Source: JACKDW01 sp964621785 (GTDB lineage Bacteria > Myxococcota_A > Polyangia > Nannocystales > Nannocystaceae). From it: a DNA stretch of 64,000 bases. The notes below the pieces were generated by a model, which saw only the letters and a program-made list of their open reading frames with translations, was not told the origin of the DNA and ran no database searches. Each line of letters starts with the position of its first letter. The stretch's first letter is position 1. The DNA lies in assembly GCA_964621785.1 (NCBI GenBank), contig CAZUPD010000029.1:1-64000 (forward strand). The letters run 5' to 3'. Positions 19,123-28,004 of the stretch are shown here, one piece after another. The position numbers were made by a program, and so were the translations under genes.

Positions 19123-19769
19123 ACGTCCGACAGATGACCGGCTGCTTGGTGGCCAGTGTCATTGTCGTTGCGTGTGCAAGTTCCTCGCAACGCCAGCTGC
19201 GCAAGGCCAGTCGCGAGCTCGCCCGTTCGGTCGGTAAGGGGGATGCCAAGGCCGTCGACAAGGCCGTGCTCCCCGGCGTGCGCAACCTTGTCGACTACAA
19301 ACAGTTGATGGGAACCGACGAGCGCCGTAAACAGGCCCGTCGCGAGTTTGAAAAACCAGGCTCACTGTCGCCGACAGCGGTGCTGTTTTTGGCCAACGAT
19401 CTGCCAGTAGAAATCGTCGAGACCGACAAAGGCTGGGTGTTTGCCGAGGATCCGACCGATTTCTACAGCCAGGCGACACCGCGTGCGGCCCTGCGAAGTC
19501 TTGTACGGGCCAGCCGGATGGAGCGCTGGGATGTGTTGCTAAAACTCGCTCCCGAGCGCTACCGCATCGGACTCAACGAACCGATGCTGGCCCGCGCGTG
19601 GACCGAAGGTGAGTACGGCGAGCAACTTCGCGAAGCGAGAGATCGACTCGCCGATCATCTCGCCGATCCGATCACCCAAGATGCACACGCAGCAGTGCTC
19701 GATCTCGGTGATGAAAAGCGCGTGTATTTAGAGCGTGAAGGTGCACGTTGGGTCGTGGTCGATTTTTAG
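19119..19769 (+). CDS. Putative lipoprotein of unknown function
   Basis: 216 residues with a lipoprotein signal (GCLVASVIVVAC, lipid on Cys about 19) followed by SSS. The rest is a charged, mostly helical region, then DLPVEIVETDKGWVFAEDPTDFY and an Arg/Glu-rich end with KRVYLEREGARWVVVDF. The final part looks like a small beta domain. I recognise no family. GTG start overlapping fabZ (GTGA) makes translational coupling likely, so an envelope role is plausible. Confidence 0.7.
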   Translation: MNVRQMTGCLVASVIVVACASSSQRQLRKASRELARSVGKGDAKAVDKAVLPGVRNLVDYKQLMGTDERRKQARREFEKPGSLSPTAVLFLANDLPVEIVETDKGWVFAEDPTDFYSQATPRAALRSLVRASRMERWDVLLKLAPERYRIGLNEPMLARAWTEGEYGEQLREARDRLADHLADPITQDAHAAVLDLGDEKRVYLEREGARWVVVDF

Positions 19770-20160
19770 GACCACACACAAACACCTCGCACGAACCTCA
19801 TCCCGGCCAAATTACGAAGTGGTTGGGTTCGCGCTGGCGACAAGTCGCGCGAGCGTGGGGAAGATATTGAGCTGTAGCGAAAGGGAAGCTGCTCGCACAC
19901 GTGTCCGATTTGTTTACGTCGCAGGGGTCATCGAGTGGTTGCAGCCGGTTTTATCGGCGTTAGGCTGATCACTAGGATGGCTCACAAAACTCGTATCGAC
20001 TGTTTCGGCCTCGCGGCCTGCGTCCGATCCGAAGGGCCATCACGCAACGCAATCGTCACGCATGACGGCAGTAACTGTGAGCTTGTCAACGTACTGTCTT
20101 CGGGCTGTGGTCCGGCGACGAGGCTCGGGGACCGACTTCCCCGGATTGGGTAGGCGTATC
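19770..20160. other. Intergenic region without a supported gene
   Basis: About 390 bases before a 54-codon gene. Open frames here are short and do not look like protein. A stretch gttcgcgctggcgacaag (19827-19844) resembles ttcgcgctggcgctacaag at 43591-43609. Nothing else is recognisable. Confidence 0.4.
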
Positions 20161-20325
20161 ATGCAACTGTTCTGGAATATCCAACCTCCGTCTCGAACTC
20201 GTAGCCCCGAGCTTCAGCCGCGTCTAGAGCTGCCGTTGGTCGATCCCCGGGAGCTCGATCGGAAGCCCGAACAAGAGGAAGTCAGCGACGATCGTGGCGT
20301 CGCCGTGATCGACTTCTACATCTAA
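20161..20325 (+). CDS. Small hypothetical protein (54 aa)
   Basis: ATG 20161 to TAA 20325 gives a 54-residue acidic protein starting MQLFWNIQPPSR, with a Pro/Glu/Arg-rich middle (LELPLVDPRELDRK) and the end DDRGVAVIDFYI. A purine-containing TAGGCG lies 5 bases before the ATG, and an intrinsic terminator begins 16 bases after the stop, so this behaves like a one-gene transcript. No family is recognised. A hydrophobic C-terminal tail of this kind could be a docking or peptide-export signal, which is speculation. Confidence 0.6.
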   Translation: MQLFWNIQPPSRTRSPELQPRLELPLVDPRELDRKPEQEEVSDDRGVAVIDFYI

Positions 20326-20341
20326 AAACGTCCCAATCGGC

Positions 20342-20379
20342 GAAAGAGGGGGTGGTCCTTGTGGCTATCCCCTTTTTTC
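20342..20379 (+). terminator. Intrinsic terminator after the 54-aa gene
   Basis: AAAGAGGGG pairs with CCCCTTTTT (one G-T) around a loop of about 20 bases and is followed by further T. It separates the small gene from the regulator at 20463. Confidence 0.75.
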
Positions 20380-20462
20380 ATGGTTGTGCAAAATGCGCAG
20401 GAACTCTTCCGCCCTGCGTGAAATTGATTCCTCCGCGGGCACCATCCTGTTAGCCTCCCGAC

Positions 20463-21836
20463 GTGGCGCAGGATGAGAAGAACGTCGACTCGACCGTCGT
20501 GGCTGACGATGTCGAGAAACTCCATCACGTTGGCTTTCGACTCCTGGTGTTGACCGGCGAGCTCCGGGGGCGTGAGGTCGATGTCGTTCAAGATGTCATC
20601 CGCCTAGGCAAATCACGGCAGTGCACGATTGTTTTTCCCGACGAGTCGGTGAGCCGTGTCCACGCCGAGATCATGCGGGAAGGAGAGTCCTATCGGGTCG
20701 TCGATCAACAGTCGACCAACGGGACCTTTGTCGGAGGTGCCCGGGTCTCGGATGCGTTTCTCAAGCCGGGCGATGTGTTGTCCCTAGGGAAAGTACACCT
20801 CCGGTTTTTGCCTCGTGATTCACGCGTCGAGCTCCTCCCCAGTGCGGCCGAGCACTTCGGCCCGGTCAAAGGTCGCAGCCTCGCCATGCGCAAGATCTTT
20901 GGCGTGCTCGAGCGAGTCGCCGGGGCAGACGCCACCATCCTCCTGGAAGGCGAAACTGGGACGGGCAAAGACCTGATCGCCCGAGCGATCCACGAAGCAT
21001 CTCCACGCTCCCAGCACGCGTTTGTCGTTGTCGATTGCGGTGGCGCGGATGCCAATCAACTCGAGGTCGAATTGTTTGGTCGCGAAGTCGGTCACGGCGG
21101 TGCGGCCGGAACCCGCCTAGGTGCCTTTGAGCTGGCCAACAAAGGGACCCTGCTCCTTGACGACATCGACAGTCTACCCCTCGACTTGCAACCCAAGTTG
21201 TTGCGGGCCCTCGAAAACCACATGATCCGGCGCGTTGGCGGATATACCGAAATCTCGGTAGATACACGTATCATTGCCGCCAGTCATCGGTCGTTGCGGG
21301 ACCAGGTCACCGCCGGCGAGTTGCGCGAGGATCTGTTTTTCAATTTAGCGGTCGTCGCCTGTCAGATTCCGCCACTGCGAGAGCGACGCGATGACATTCC
21401 GATGCTGATCGACCTGTTCTCGCGCCGCTTGCCTCCTGGCATGTGGAACGCGCCGGGTCCCGAGGCGATGGCGAGGTTGGTCGGCTACGATTGGCCGGGT
21501 AACGTCCGCGAGCTTCGCAACGTGGTCGAGCGCAGTGCCTACCTGTCGCCGGACGGGGTGATCGACCTGATCAAGACTGGCAACAAACCCCGGAGTCACC
21601 GCGATGAAGCCCTCGAGTTCGATCCGACGCTGACCTTCCGCGAACAAAAGGAGCGGGCGATCGAACTGTTTGAAGAGGCCTACCTCGCGTGGCTCCTGCG
21701 CCGTTCCGAGGGCAACATCTCGCGCGCAGCCCGGGAGGCAGACATGGACCGCAAGTACTTGCACAAGCTCCTGCGGCGCTATGGAATCGATGCCAAGCAG
21801 TTCGCCCCGGGTGCGAGTCGAGCTCGCGATCACTAG
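20463..21836 (+). CDS. FHA-domain AAA+ enhancer-binding-type regulator with degenerate ATPase motifs
   Basis: 457 residues in three parts. An FHA domain (about 35-120: RLGKSRQCTIVFPDESVSR, HAEI, STNGTFVGG) should bind phospho-Thr peptides. A sigma-54-activator AAA+ domain (about 135-365) has Walker A GETGTGKD. A Fis-type helix-turn-helix ends the protein (GNISRAAREADMDRKYLHKLLRRYG). Key residues are altered: the GAFTGA loop is replaced (ELFGREVGHGGAAGTRLGAFE), Walker B reads LLLDDID instead of DE, and the usual DLYYRL arginine is Asn (DLFFNL). So DNA and phosphopeptide binding look intact, but sigma-54 contact and remodelling are doubtful. It starts at GTG 20463. It might read out the Ser/Thr kinases that are common here. 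Confidence 0.85.
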   Translation: MAQDEKNVDSTVVADDVEKLHHVGFRLLVLTGELRGREVDVVQDVIRLGKSRQCTIVFPDESVSRVHAEIMREGESYRVVDQQSTNGTFVGGARVSDAFLKPGDVLSLGKVHLRFLPRDSRVELLPSAAEHFGPVKGRSLAMRKIFGVLERVAGADATILLEGETGTGKDLIARAIHEASPRSQHAFVVVDCGGADANQLEVELFGREVGHGGAAGTRLGAFELANKGTLLLDDIDSLPLDLQPKLLRALENHMIRRVGGYTEISVDTRIIAASHRSLRDQVTAGELREDLFFNLAVVACQIPPLRERRDDIPMLIDLFSRRLPPGMWNAPGPEAMARLVGYDWPGNVRELRNVVERSAYLSPDGVIDLIKTGNKPRSHRDEALEFDPTLTFREQKERAIELFEEAYLAWLLRRSEGNISRAAREADMDRKYLHKLLRRYGIDAKQFAPGASRARDH

Positions 21837-21990
21837 TTTGGCCCCGTGTGTTTGCATCCCAAGTGCATTGCGCGCAGGTGAAATTCGCGCAGCTCTTGTA
21901 AAGGGTCAGGCTGTGTCGTCTGGCTCACTCCAACGACCTGATAAGAGCGAAGTTCTCGGCTCGGACGAGCTTGGGGAGTACCATCGCACC

Positions 21991-22875
21991 ATGGCCAGCT
22001 GGACCCACACCCGCGGATCGTTATCGATCGAAACGGCGCGGGTGATGGCTGTCATCAACGTGACGCCCGACAGTTTCTCGGACGGGGGCGAGTTGTGGGA
22101 CGGCACCGGCCCCGCGATCCGAGCAGTGTTGTCGAGGTGTCGTCAGGCAGTTGCCGAAGGAGCTGCGATCCTCGACATCGGTGGTGAGTCGACCCGACCT
22201 GGGGCGCAGCCGGTGGGACCTGTGCAGGAAGCTTCGCGGGTCGTGCCTGTCGTCAAGGCCATCCTCGATGATCCCGAGCTTGCGCAGGTTCCCGTCAGTA
22301 TCGACACCCGGCGAGCGGCAATCGCCGACCAAGCGCTCGCCTGTGGTGCTTGTATCGTCAACGATATTAGTGGCCTCGCCGATCCTCAGATGCTCGAGGT
22401 TGTGGTCCGCCACCACGCGGGGCTGGTCATCGGGCACCTGCGCGGGCAGCCGCAGACGATGCAGCAGACGATTGCGTTTGACGATCTGTTGGCAGAGGTC
22501 GGCGATGAGCTCGTCGCCCGGGTGCAGCAGGCCGTCGCCGCGGGGGTCGACAAAAACCGGATCTTGGTCGACCCCGGCATCGGATTTGGTAAGACCGCCC
22601 AGCAAAGCGCGGCGTTGGTTGGCTGTGCGGAGCTACTCCGTCGTCGTACCGGGTGTGAAGTGTTGATCGGCGCCAGTCGGAAGTCGTTTTTGGGAGCGTT
22701 GACGGGTCAGCCTATCAACGGTCGCGGGTTGGCGAGTGTCATTGCAGCCGTCCATGCGGTGGATCGTGGTGCCGCCGTTGTTCGGGTGCACGACGTCGCC
22801 CCAACCATCGAGGCTTTGGCAGTGGCCAGCGCCCTGCAGATCGCCAGCGGCGAACCGGGGAGGTTGTCGGCGTGA
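21991..22875 (+). CDS. folP: Dihydropteroate synthase
   Basis: Joins p-aminobenzoate to dihydropterin pyrophosphate in folate synthesis. The 294-residue product has the two family signatures MAVINVTPDSFSDGG (pterin-side loop) and ILDIGGESTRPGA, then VSIDTRR, NDISG, DPGIGFGKT and GASRKSF. The ATG at 21991 has GGGGAG 14 bases upstream; the frame is open much further 5', but that part overlaps the previous gene and is not folP-like. The stop overlaps the GTG of cdaA by 4 bases, a common folP-cdaA arrangement. Confidence 0.96.
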   Translation: MASWTHTRGSLSIETARVMAVINVTPDSFSDGGELWDGTGPAIRAVLSRCRQAVAEGAAILDIGGESTRPGAQPVGPVQEASRVVPVVKAILDDPELAQVPVSIDTRRAAIADQALACGACIVNDISGLADPQMLEVVVRHHAGLVIGHLRGQPQTMQQTIAFDDLLAEVGDELVARVQQAVAAGVDKNRILVDPGIGFGKTAQQSAALVGCAELLRRRTGCEVLIGASRKSFLGALTGQPINGRGLASVIAAVHAVDRGAAVVRVHDVAPTIEALAVASALQIASGEPGRLSA

Positions 22876-23849
22876 TCCCGACCGATCCCACCGAGTTCTT
22901 GACCGCACTGCGGTGGACCGACTCCCTCGATTTTGGGCTGTTGGTGGTGTTTTGTTACACGATGCTGCGGCTGTTGCGGGGTACGGCTGCGGTCCCGGTG
23001 CTGCTGTCGGTCGCATTTTTTAGCGCCGTTGCGTTCGCCGCCCAGTTGCTCGACTTGGTCGCGATTGCGGCCCTCATCAAATATGTCCTCGAGTACATCT
23101 TCATCATCGTGATCGTGGTGTTCCACCAGGAGATCCGGCGGGTGTTGTTGAAGACAGGTCAGCAGCTGCTGCCGCAAAGTCGTCAGCAGGCGGCTCGCAG
23201 TGCCGTGGGTGAGTTGTTGCAGGCGATGGAACGTCTGCGACGGGCCAAAATTGGGGCATTGTTTATCCTGCAGGGAGAGATCAATGTCCTCGACATCGCC
23301 ACCGATCGCGGACGCGAGATCGATGCTGCATTGCATGCAGATACACTTGTTGCCCTGATGATCCCGCACCCCATCAACCACGCCCACGACGGTGCGGTGC
23401 TGGTCCAGAACTTTCGGGTCGCGCGGGCCGGTGTCATCCTGCCGCTGACCCAGCGCGACCACCTCGACCCCCGGTTTGGTACACGCCACCGCGGCGCCCT
23501 CGGGATCAGCGAAGAATCCGACGCGCTGGTCTTGGTCGTCAGCGAAGAGCGCGGGGAGATTCGCGTGGTCCACCGCGGCAACATCTCGGGGGCCTTGACG
23601 TCCAACCAGCTCGAAGAACGGATCCAGGCCTGGCTCGAACAGCCGCGGGCCGAGGCCTCGGTGTCGACCTCGTCAGGCACGGCAGCTGCTGGGGAATCGA
23701 TCGTGGCGCGGATGCACGATGCCTCGAGCCCCGAGGGCGCGGCGTCATCGATATCGGCGGCGGCGTCGTCATCGTCACTGACACCGGTGTCGAGCAGCGA
23801 AAAAGACTCCGCCGGTCTGAGCTCGAAAAACCTCGGAGGCGCGGGTTAG
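22872..23849 (+). CDS. cdaA: Diadenylate cyclase (c-di-AMP synthase), CdaA type
   Basis: Makes cyclic di-AMP from two ATP. The 325-residue protein has three N-terminal membrane segments (about 18-95), then a DAC domain with the catalytic DGA motif (NHAHDGAVLV) and RHRGALGISEESDA (the RHR motif). A Ser/Ala-rich tail of about 70 residues beyond the domain is extra. It starts at GTG 22872, translationally coupled to folP, and is followed directly by cdaR and then glmM, the conserved c-di-AMP / cell-wall group. Confidence 0.95.
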   Translation: MIPTDPTEFLTALRWTDSLDFGLLVVFCYTMLRLLRGTAAVPVLLSVAFFSAVAFAAQLLDLVAIAALIKYVLEYIFIIVIVVFHQEIRRVLLKTGQQLLPQSRQQAARSAVGELLQAMERLRRAKIGALFILQGEINVLDIATDRGREIDAALHADTLVALMIPHPINHAHDGAVLVQNFRVARAGVILPLTQRDHLDPRFGTRHRGALGISEESDALVLVVSEERGEIRVVHRGNISGALTSNQLEERIQAWLEQPRAEASVSTSSGTAAAGESIVARMHDASSPEGAASSISAAASSSSLTPVSSSEKDSAGLSSKNLGGAG

Positions 23850-24827
23850 GTGGCACGGTTTCGCATCTTTCGCTGGTTCGCCAGTTTGTTGCTCGAGCAC
23901 TGGGGCACCAAGACCACAGCAGTTGTACTTGCAAGTGTTCTGTTTATCGTGATGCGCGACGATGTGACCCGCGAGTTCACGGTCCCGCTCGACCCCAAAG
24001 AAGACCCCGAACGCGACCTCAAGTGGCCGCTGCCAAAGTCGGTCACCATCGAAGTTCACGGCCCGTGGACACGGATCAATCGACTCAGTGCCACCGACTT
24101 TGGTCCGATTCCCCTCGACCTCACGACCGTCAAGGAGGGCCGACTCGAGATCGACGAATCCCAGGTGGTGATGCCTCCGGGTGTGTTGTTGCGGGGGATG
24201 ATCTACGAGAAGGTCGACGTCCGGTTTGACGACTTTGTCGTTCGCGAGTTCCCGGTTGTTTCGCGGGTGTATGTCGAGCCTGACCCCGACTACGAGGTGG
24301 TCAGCACCGTCACCAACCCCGATCGGGTTCGCGTCCGCGGGCCCGAGTCGGTGTTACAGGAGGTCAGCAGCCTCGAGACGGTGACCAAGACGCGGACGGG
24401 TGTGGCGAAAAACGAAGTGGTCGAGGTGGGTGTATTGCTCCCGCGGCCACGCGAGAAAATCAAGTTCGTCGATATGGGGGACGCGCGGCCGACGGTTTCG
24501 ATCAGCATCACCGTGCGGCCGAAGTCGGGTGAGCGCAAACTCGATGTCGATATCGAGCGGGTGCCGGAGATATCCAGTGCCCAGATTCCGCCGACCTTGC
24601 CGGTGACCGTGCGCGGGCCGTTGCCGGCTTTGCGCCGCCTCGATGGCCTCAAGGCACCAGTCAATACCGAGATCGAGGTTGTACCTCCGAAGGCCCCTGG
24701 CAGTGTCACGTCGTTGACGGTGAAGTTTGTCGTCACCGACAAGATCCCCGAGGAAGTCCGGGCCTCGCTCGTACTCGATCCGCCGAGCAAGCGGTTTGAG
24801 CTGACGCCTCCACCGATTCCGCAGTGA
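23850..24827 (+). CDS. cdaR: YbbR-domain regulator of diadenylate cyclase
   Basis: CdaR binds CdaA and modulates c-di-AMP output. The 325-residue protein has one N-terminal membrane segment (TKTTAVVLASVLFIVM) and an extracytoplasmic chain of YbbR repeats, seen as recurring VTIEVHGPWTRINRLSATDF, PDRVRVRGPESVLQEVS and PVTVRGPLPALRRLDGL units. GTG 23850 is immediately after the cdaA stop. Position and domain pattern together make this secure. Confidence 0.88.
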   Translation: MARFRIFRWFASLLLEHWGTKTTAVVLASVLFIVMRDDVTREFTVPLDPKEDPERDLKWPLPKSVTIEVHGPWTRINRLSATDFGPIPLDLTTVKEGRLEIDESQVVMPPGVLLRGMIYEKVDVRFDDFVVREFPVVSRVYVEPDPDYEVVSTVTNPDRVRVRGPESVLQEVSSLETVTKTRTGVAKNEVVEVGVLLPRPREKIKFVDMGDARPTVSISITVRPKSGERKLDVDIERVPEISSAQIPPTLPVTVRGPLPALRRLDGLKAPVNTEIEVVPPKAPGSVTSLTVKFVVTDKIPEEVRASLVLDPPSKRFELTPPPIPQ

Positions 24828-24884
24828 CCCGCGACCGCCTTCGATGTGTGTACAGGTGTTGCTGCGGTTTGATACAACCGCCAC

Positions 24885-26240
24885 GTGAGCCGCAAACGAC
24901 GTCTGTTTGGCACCGATGGCATTCGCGGGCCGGCCAATAGCCAGCCCATGACCCCGGAGACAGCCATGCAGTTGGGCAAGGCTGTCGCCGCCCACTTCGG
25001 CCGCGATGGTCGCGTCGTGGTCGGCAAGGATACGCGTCTTTCGGGCTACATGTTTGAGAATGCGATCGCAGCGGGTGTATGTGCAATGGGTGCCGACGTG
25101 TTGCTGGTGGGGCCGCTGCCGACACCGGGCATTGCCTACATTACCCAATCGATGCGGGCCGATGCCGGGATCGTGATTTCGGCCAGTCACAATCCTTTTG
25201 CCGACAATGGCCTCAAGCTGTTTGCCCGCGACGGCTTCAAGCTTCCCGACGAGGTCGAACTTGAGTTGGAACAACTCATGGCTTCGGGTCAACTCTCGAG
25301 TATGGCGGCCCACGGAGCTGACATCGGGCGTGCGATTCGCCTCGATGACGCCCGCGGTCGCTACATTACCCACGTCAAATTCGCGTTCCCCACCGGGCTC
25401 AAACTCGACGGGATCCGGATCGTGATGGACTGCGCACACGGGGCCGCCTATCGGGTGGCACCCACGGTCCTGCGCGAGCTCGGAGCCGAGGTGATTGCCC
25501 TCGGCGTGGAGCCCAACGGCACCAACATCAACGACGAATGCGGGGCGATGCATCCGAGTCGCGTGTGCAAGCGCGTCCGCGAGTACCGGGCCGATGTCGG
25601 GATCGCATTCGATGGCGACGCCGACCGCGTCGTATTGAGCGATGCCCGAGGAAACGTGATCGACGGCGATACCGTGTTGGCGATCTGTGCCCAGGCGATG
25701 CAGGAACAGGGTGAGCTCCGGGGTGGGGCCGTGGTGGCAACCGTGATGTCGAATCTCGGCTTGCAGCGGTGTCTGAAGGCCCGAGATATTGAACTTGTAC
25801 GCACATCTGTTGGCGATCGATATGTCGTCGAGGCCATGCGCAAGGGTGGGTACAACCTCGGCGGAGAGCAGTCCGGACACCTGGTATTTTTAGATCACGG
25901 GACCACGGGTGACGGGATTGTGGCAGCCCTGCGTGTGTTGGCGGTGATGCAGCACTCGGGCAAGTCGCTGGCCGAGCTCGCGCAGGTGATGACGCGCTAT
26001 CCCCAGGTGCTCAAATCGGTTGTGGTCGCCCGTAAGGTGCCTTTTGAGCAATTGCCGCGGTTGCAAAAGCTCGTCGGGGAGATCGAGGGAAAGCTCGGCG
26101 ACGAGGGCCGGGTCGTACTGCGATATTCGGGAACGGAGGCGAAGCTGCGGGTGATGCTCGAGGGCAGCGATGAGGAACAGTTGCGGGAGTATTGCGAACA
26201 ACTGATCGAAACCGCGGTGGCAGAGTTGGCCACTGTGTAG
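24885..26240 (+). CDS. glmM: Phosphoglucosamine mutase
   Basis: Converts glucosamine-6-phosphate to glucosamine-1-phosphate for UDP-GlcNAc. The 451-residue protein begins RRLFGTDGIRGPAN and has the phosphoserine loop ISASHNPFADNG, the metal loop FDGDADRV, the sugar loop GGEQSGH and the phosphate-binding end RYSGTEAKLRVMLEG. GTG 24885 gives MSRKRRLFGTDG. In other bacteria GlmM activity is inhibited by CdaA, and the three genes are adjacent here too. Confidence 0.97.
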   Translation: MSRKRRLFGTDGIRGPANSQPMTPETAMQLGKAVAAHFGRDGRVVVGKDTRLSGYMFENAIAAGVCAMGADVLLVGPLPTPGIAYITQSMRADAGIVISASHNPFADNGLKLFARDGFKLPDEVELELEQLMASGQLSSMAAHGADIGRAIRLDDARGRYITHVKFAFPTGLKLDGIRIVMDCAHGAAYRVAPTVLRELGAEVIALGVEPNGTNINDECGAMHPSRVCKRVREYRADVGIAFDGDADRVVLSDARGNVIDGDTVLAICAQAMQEQGELRGGAVVATVMSNLGLQRCLKARDIELVRTSVGDRYVVEAMRKGGYNLGGEQSGHLVFLDHGTTGDGIVAALRVLAVMQHSGKSLAELAQVMTRYPQVLKSVVVARKVPFEQLPRLQKLVGEIEGKLGDEGRVVLRYSGTEAKLRVMLEGSDEEQLREYCEQLIETAVAELATV

Positions 26241-26329
26241 TGACCGTGGGACGGGCGCGAACACAGCTCGAGGAACGTCGTGGTGAAACCCAGTCGCGGT
26301 CAGGTTCGCGGTCGAGTAGCATCGGCGCG

Positions 26330-27856
26330 ATGCCAGGATTGCGCAAGGTCTCCGAGTTGTGGCGTGCGAGTCGGGCCGCCCGCGCCGATCGTCATACGAT
26401 GGATACCTGCGCAGTGCCGTCGCCGATCCTGATGGAGCGTGCGGCCCTATGTGTGTCCCGCGAAGTTGCGACCATGCTCGCCGGCGATCCTGCGTTGCGC
26501 CGTGTCTTTGTGTTGTGCGGCCCGGGCAACAACGGTGGGGATGGCATGGCGATGGCGCGGCAGCTCCACGGGTGGGGAGTTGATGTGTGCGTGTACTTAG
26601 CGACCGAGCGCCGCAATGAAACCGCGGCTGCGCAACTGAAGTTGTGCGAGGTCTACGGGGTTCGTGTGGCTCAGACCCTGCCAGAGCCCTGCGGGCCCGA
26701 GGTCGTCGTGGTCGATGCGCTGCTCGGGACAGGTGCCCAGGGGGCGCCGCGGGGTGGGGTGGCCGCTGCCTTGGTGTGGGCGCAGCAGTGTCGCGGTCCG
26801 ATCGTGGCGGTCGACATCCCGAGCGGGGTTCATCCGGACACGGGTTATGTGTATGAGCATGCAATCAAGGCCCAGGCGACGGTGACCTTCAAGCGCAGTA
26901 AGCCGGGGTTGCACGTCACGCCTGGGCGCGACCACAGCGGGCGGGTCACGGTCGCGGCGATCGGACTCATCGATCCGGGTCCAGGTCCGGAGGATGCACT
27001 GCCGTGTCGTCTGATCGATCCGCATGAAGTTGCGGCCTTGCTGTGTCGCCCAGCCGCTGCACACAAAGGTCAGCGCGGACATGTGGGGGTTGTCGGCGGT
27101 AGCCCGGGGACGCCGGGAGCCGCAGTCTTAGCCGGGGCGGCGGCACTTCGCGGCGGCGCCGGTTTGGTGACGATCTGCAGTCACGACCCCGGCGTGGCGC
27201 GTCAGTTACTCGCCGCACGTCCGGAGTTGATGACGGTGCACGAGCCGTTGGAGCCGGGGTTGCTGGCGGCGACCGGTGCGTTGGTGGTCGGGCCGGGCTT
27301 GACCGATGCAGGTGCAAGGGAAGCGCTCGACCGTCTGTACCGCGAAGATCCCAGGCCGGCGATCTGGGATGCATCTGCACTCGACCACGTGCCTGCGGGG
27401 GTCGATCGGCCCCGCGTGGTCACCCCGCATCCAGGCGAGGCGGCGCGGATGTTGACCCGGCTGACAGGCGAGTCGTGGAACAATATGCGTGTACAAGAAA
27501 ACCGTCTCGAGGCCGCGAGACGGTTGGCACAACAGACCCGTGCCGTGGTTGTGCTCAAGGGGGCCGGGACCGTAGTGGCGTGCGACGACTGCACATGGAT
27601 CTGTATCGCTGGCGGACCGGCACTGGCGACCGCGGGCAGTGGGGATTGTCTGGCGGGACTCATCGGCGCACTGTTGGCCCGAGGTCTGAAACCCCAGGAA
27701 GCGGCACGGGCCGGTGTCCACATCCACGCGCTCGCCGGTGAGATCGCAGCGACAGCGCGAGCCGGTGCCGTAGCGATGGATATCGCCGATTGTCTCGGTC
27801 AGGCGATGACCCATCCAGCCGAGCATCCGCGGTGGCCACAGCTACGTCAGGGGTAG
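26330..27856 (+). CDS. nnr: Bifunctional NAD(P)H-hydrate epimerase / ADP-dependent dehydratase
   Basis: Repairs damaged NAD(P)HX. The 508-residue fusion has an N-terminal epimerase half (YjeF_N: LMERAALCVSREV, GPGNNGGDGMAMAR, VVVDALLGTGAQG, VDIPSGVHPDTG) and a C-terminal ribokinase-like dehydratase half (YjeF_C: KGQRGHVGVVGGSPGTPGA, VVGPGL, TPHPGEAARML, VVVLKGAGT, GGPALATAGSGDCLAGLIGALLARG). ATG 26330 is chosen because family similarity begins there; the open frame extends further upstream over glmM. Confidence 0.94.
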   Translation: MPGLRKVSELWRASRAARADRHTMDTCAVPSPILMERAALCVSREVATMLAGDPALRRVFVLCGPGNNGGDGMAMARQLHGWGVDVCVYLATERRNETAAAQLKLCEVYGVRVAQTLPEPCGPEVVVVDALLGTGAQGAPRGGVAAALVWAQQCRGPIVAVDIPSGVHPDTGYVYEHAIKAQATVTFKRSKPGLHVTPGRDHSGRVTVAAIGLIDPGPGPEDALPCRLIDPHEVAALLCRPAAAHKGQRGHVGVVGGSPGTPGAAVLAGAAALRGGAGLVTICSHDPGVARQLLAARPELMTVHEPLEPGLLAATGALVVGPGLTDAGAREALDRLYREDPRPAIWDASALDHVPAGVDRPRVVTPHPGEAARMLTRLTGESWNNMRVQENRLEAARRLAQQTRAVVVLKGAGTVVACDDCTWICIAGGPALATAGSGDCLAGLIGALLARGLKPQEAARAGVHIHALAGEIAATARAGAVAMDIADCLGQAMTHPAEHPRWPQLRQG

Positions 27857-28004
27857 GCGGCGATGTGCAGAGTGAGGACCCGAGTCTCCGCGGGTGGTCC
27901 CAGCTACGGGCGATCTTCGGCCACTCGGGAACATCGACGCCCGCGCCGTGTCGGATGAGGGGAACCCCGGGTGGAAGTTATGGCAAGTTCGGGGGTGGAA
28001 GGTG

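Noticed and set aside
19770..20160. Search for tRNA or other structured RNA genes in this and the other long gaps
   Set aside because: No cloverleaf, rRNA segment or recognisable riboswitch could be read; only simple hairpins were seen.
24354..25880. A 508-codon minus-strand open frame over cdaR and glmM
   Set aside because: Both plus-strand genes are certain, and the antisense product has no recognisable motif.
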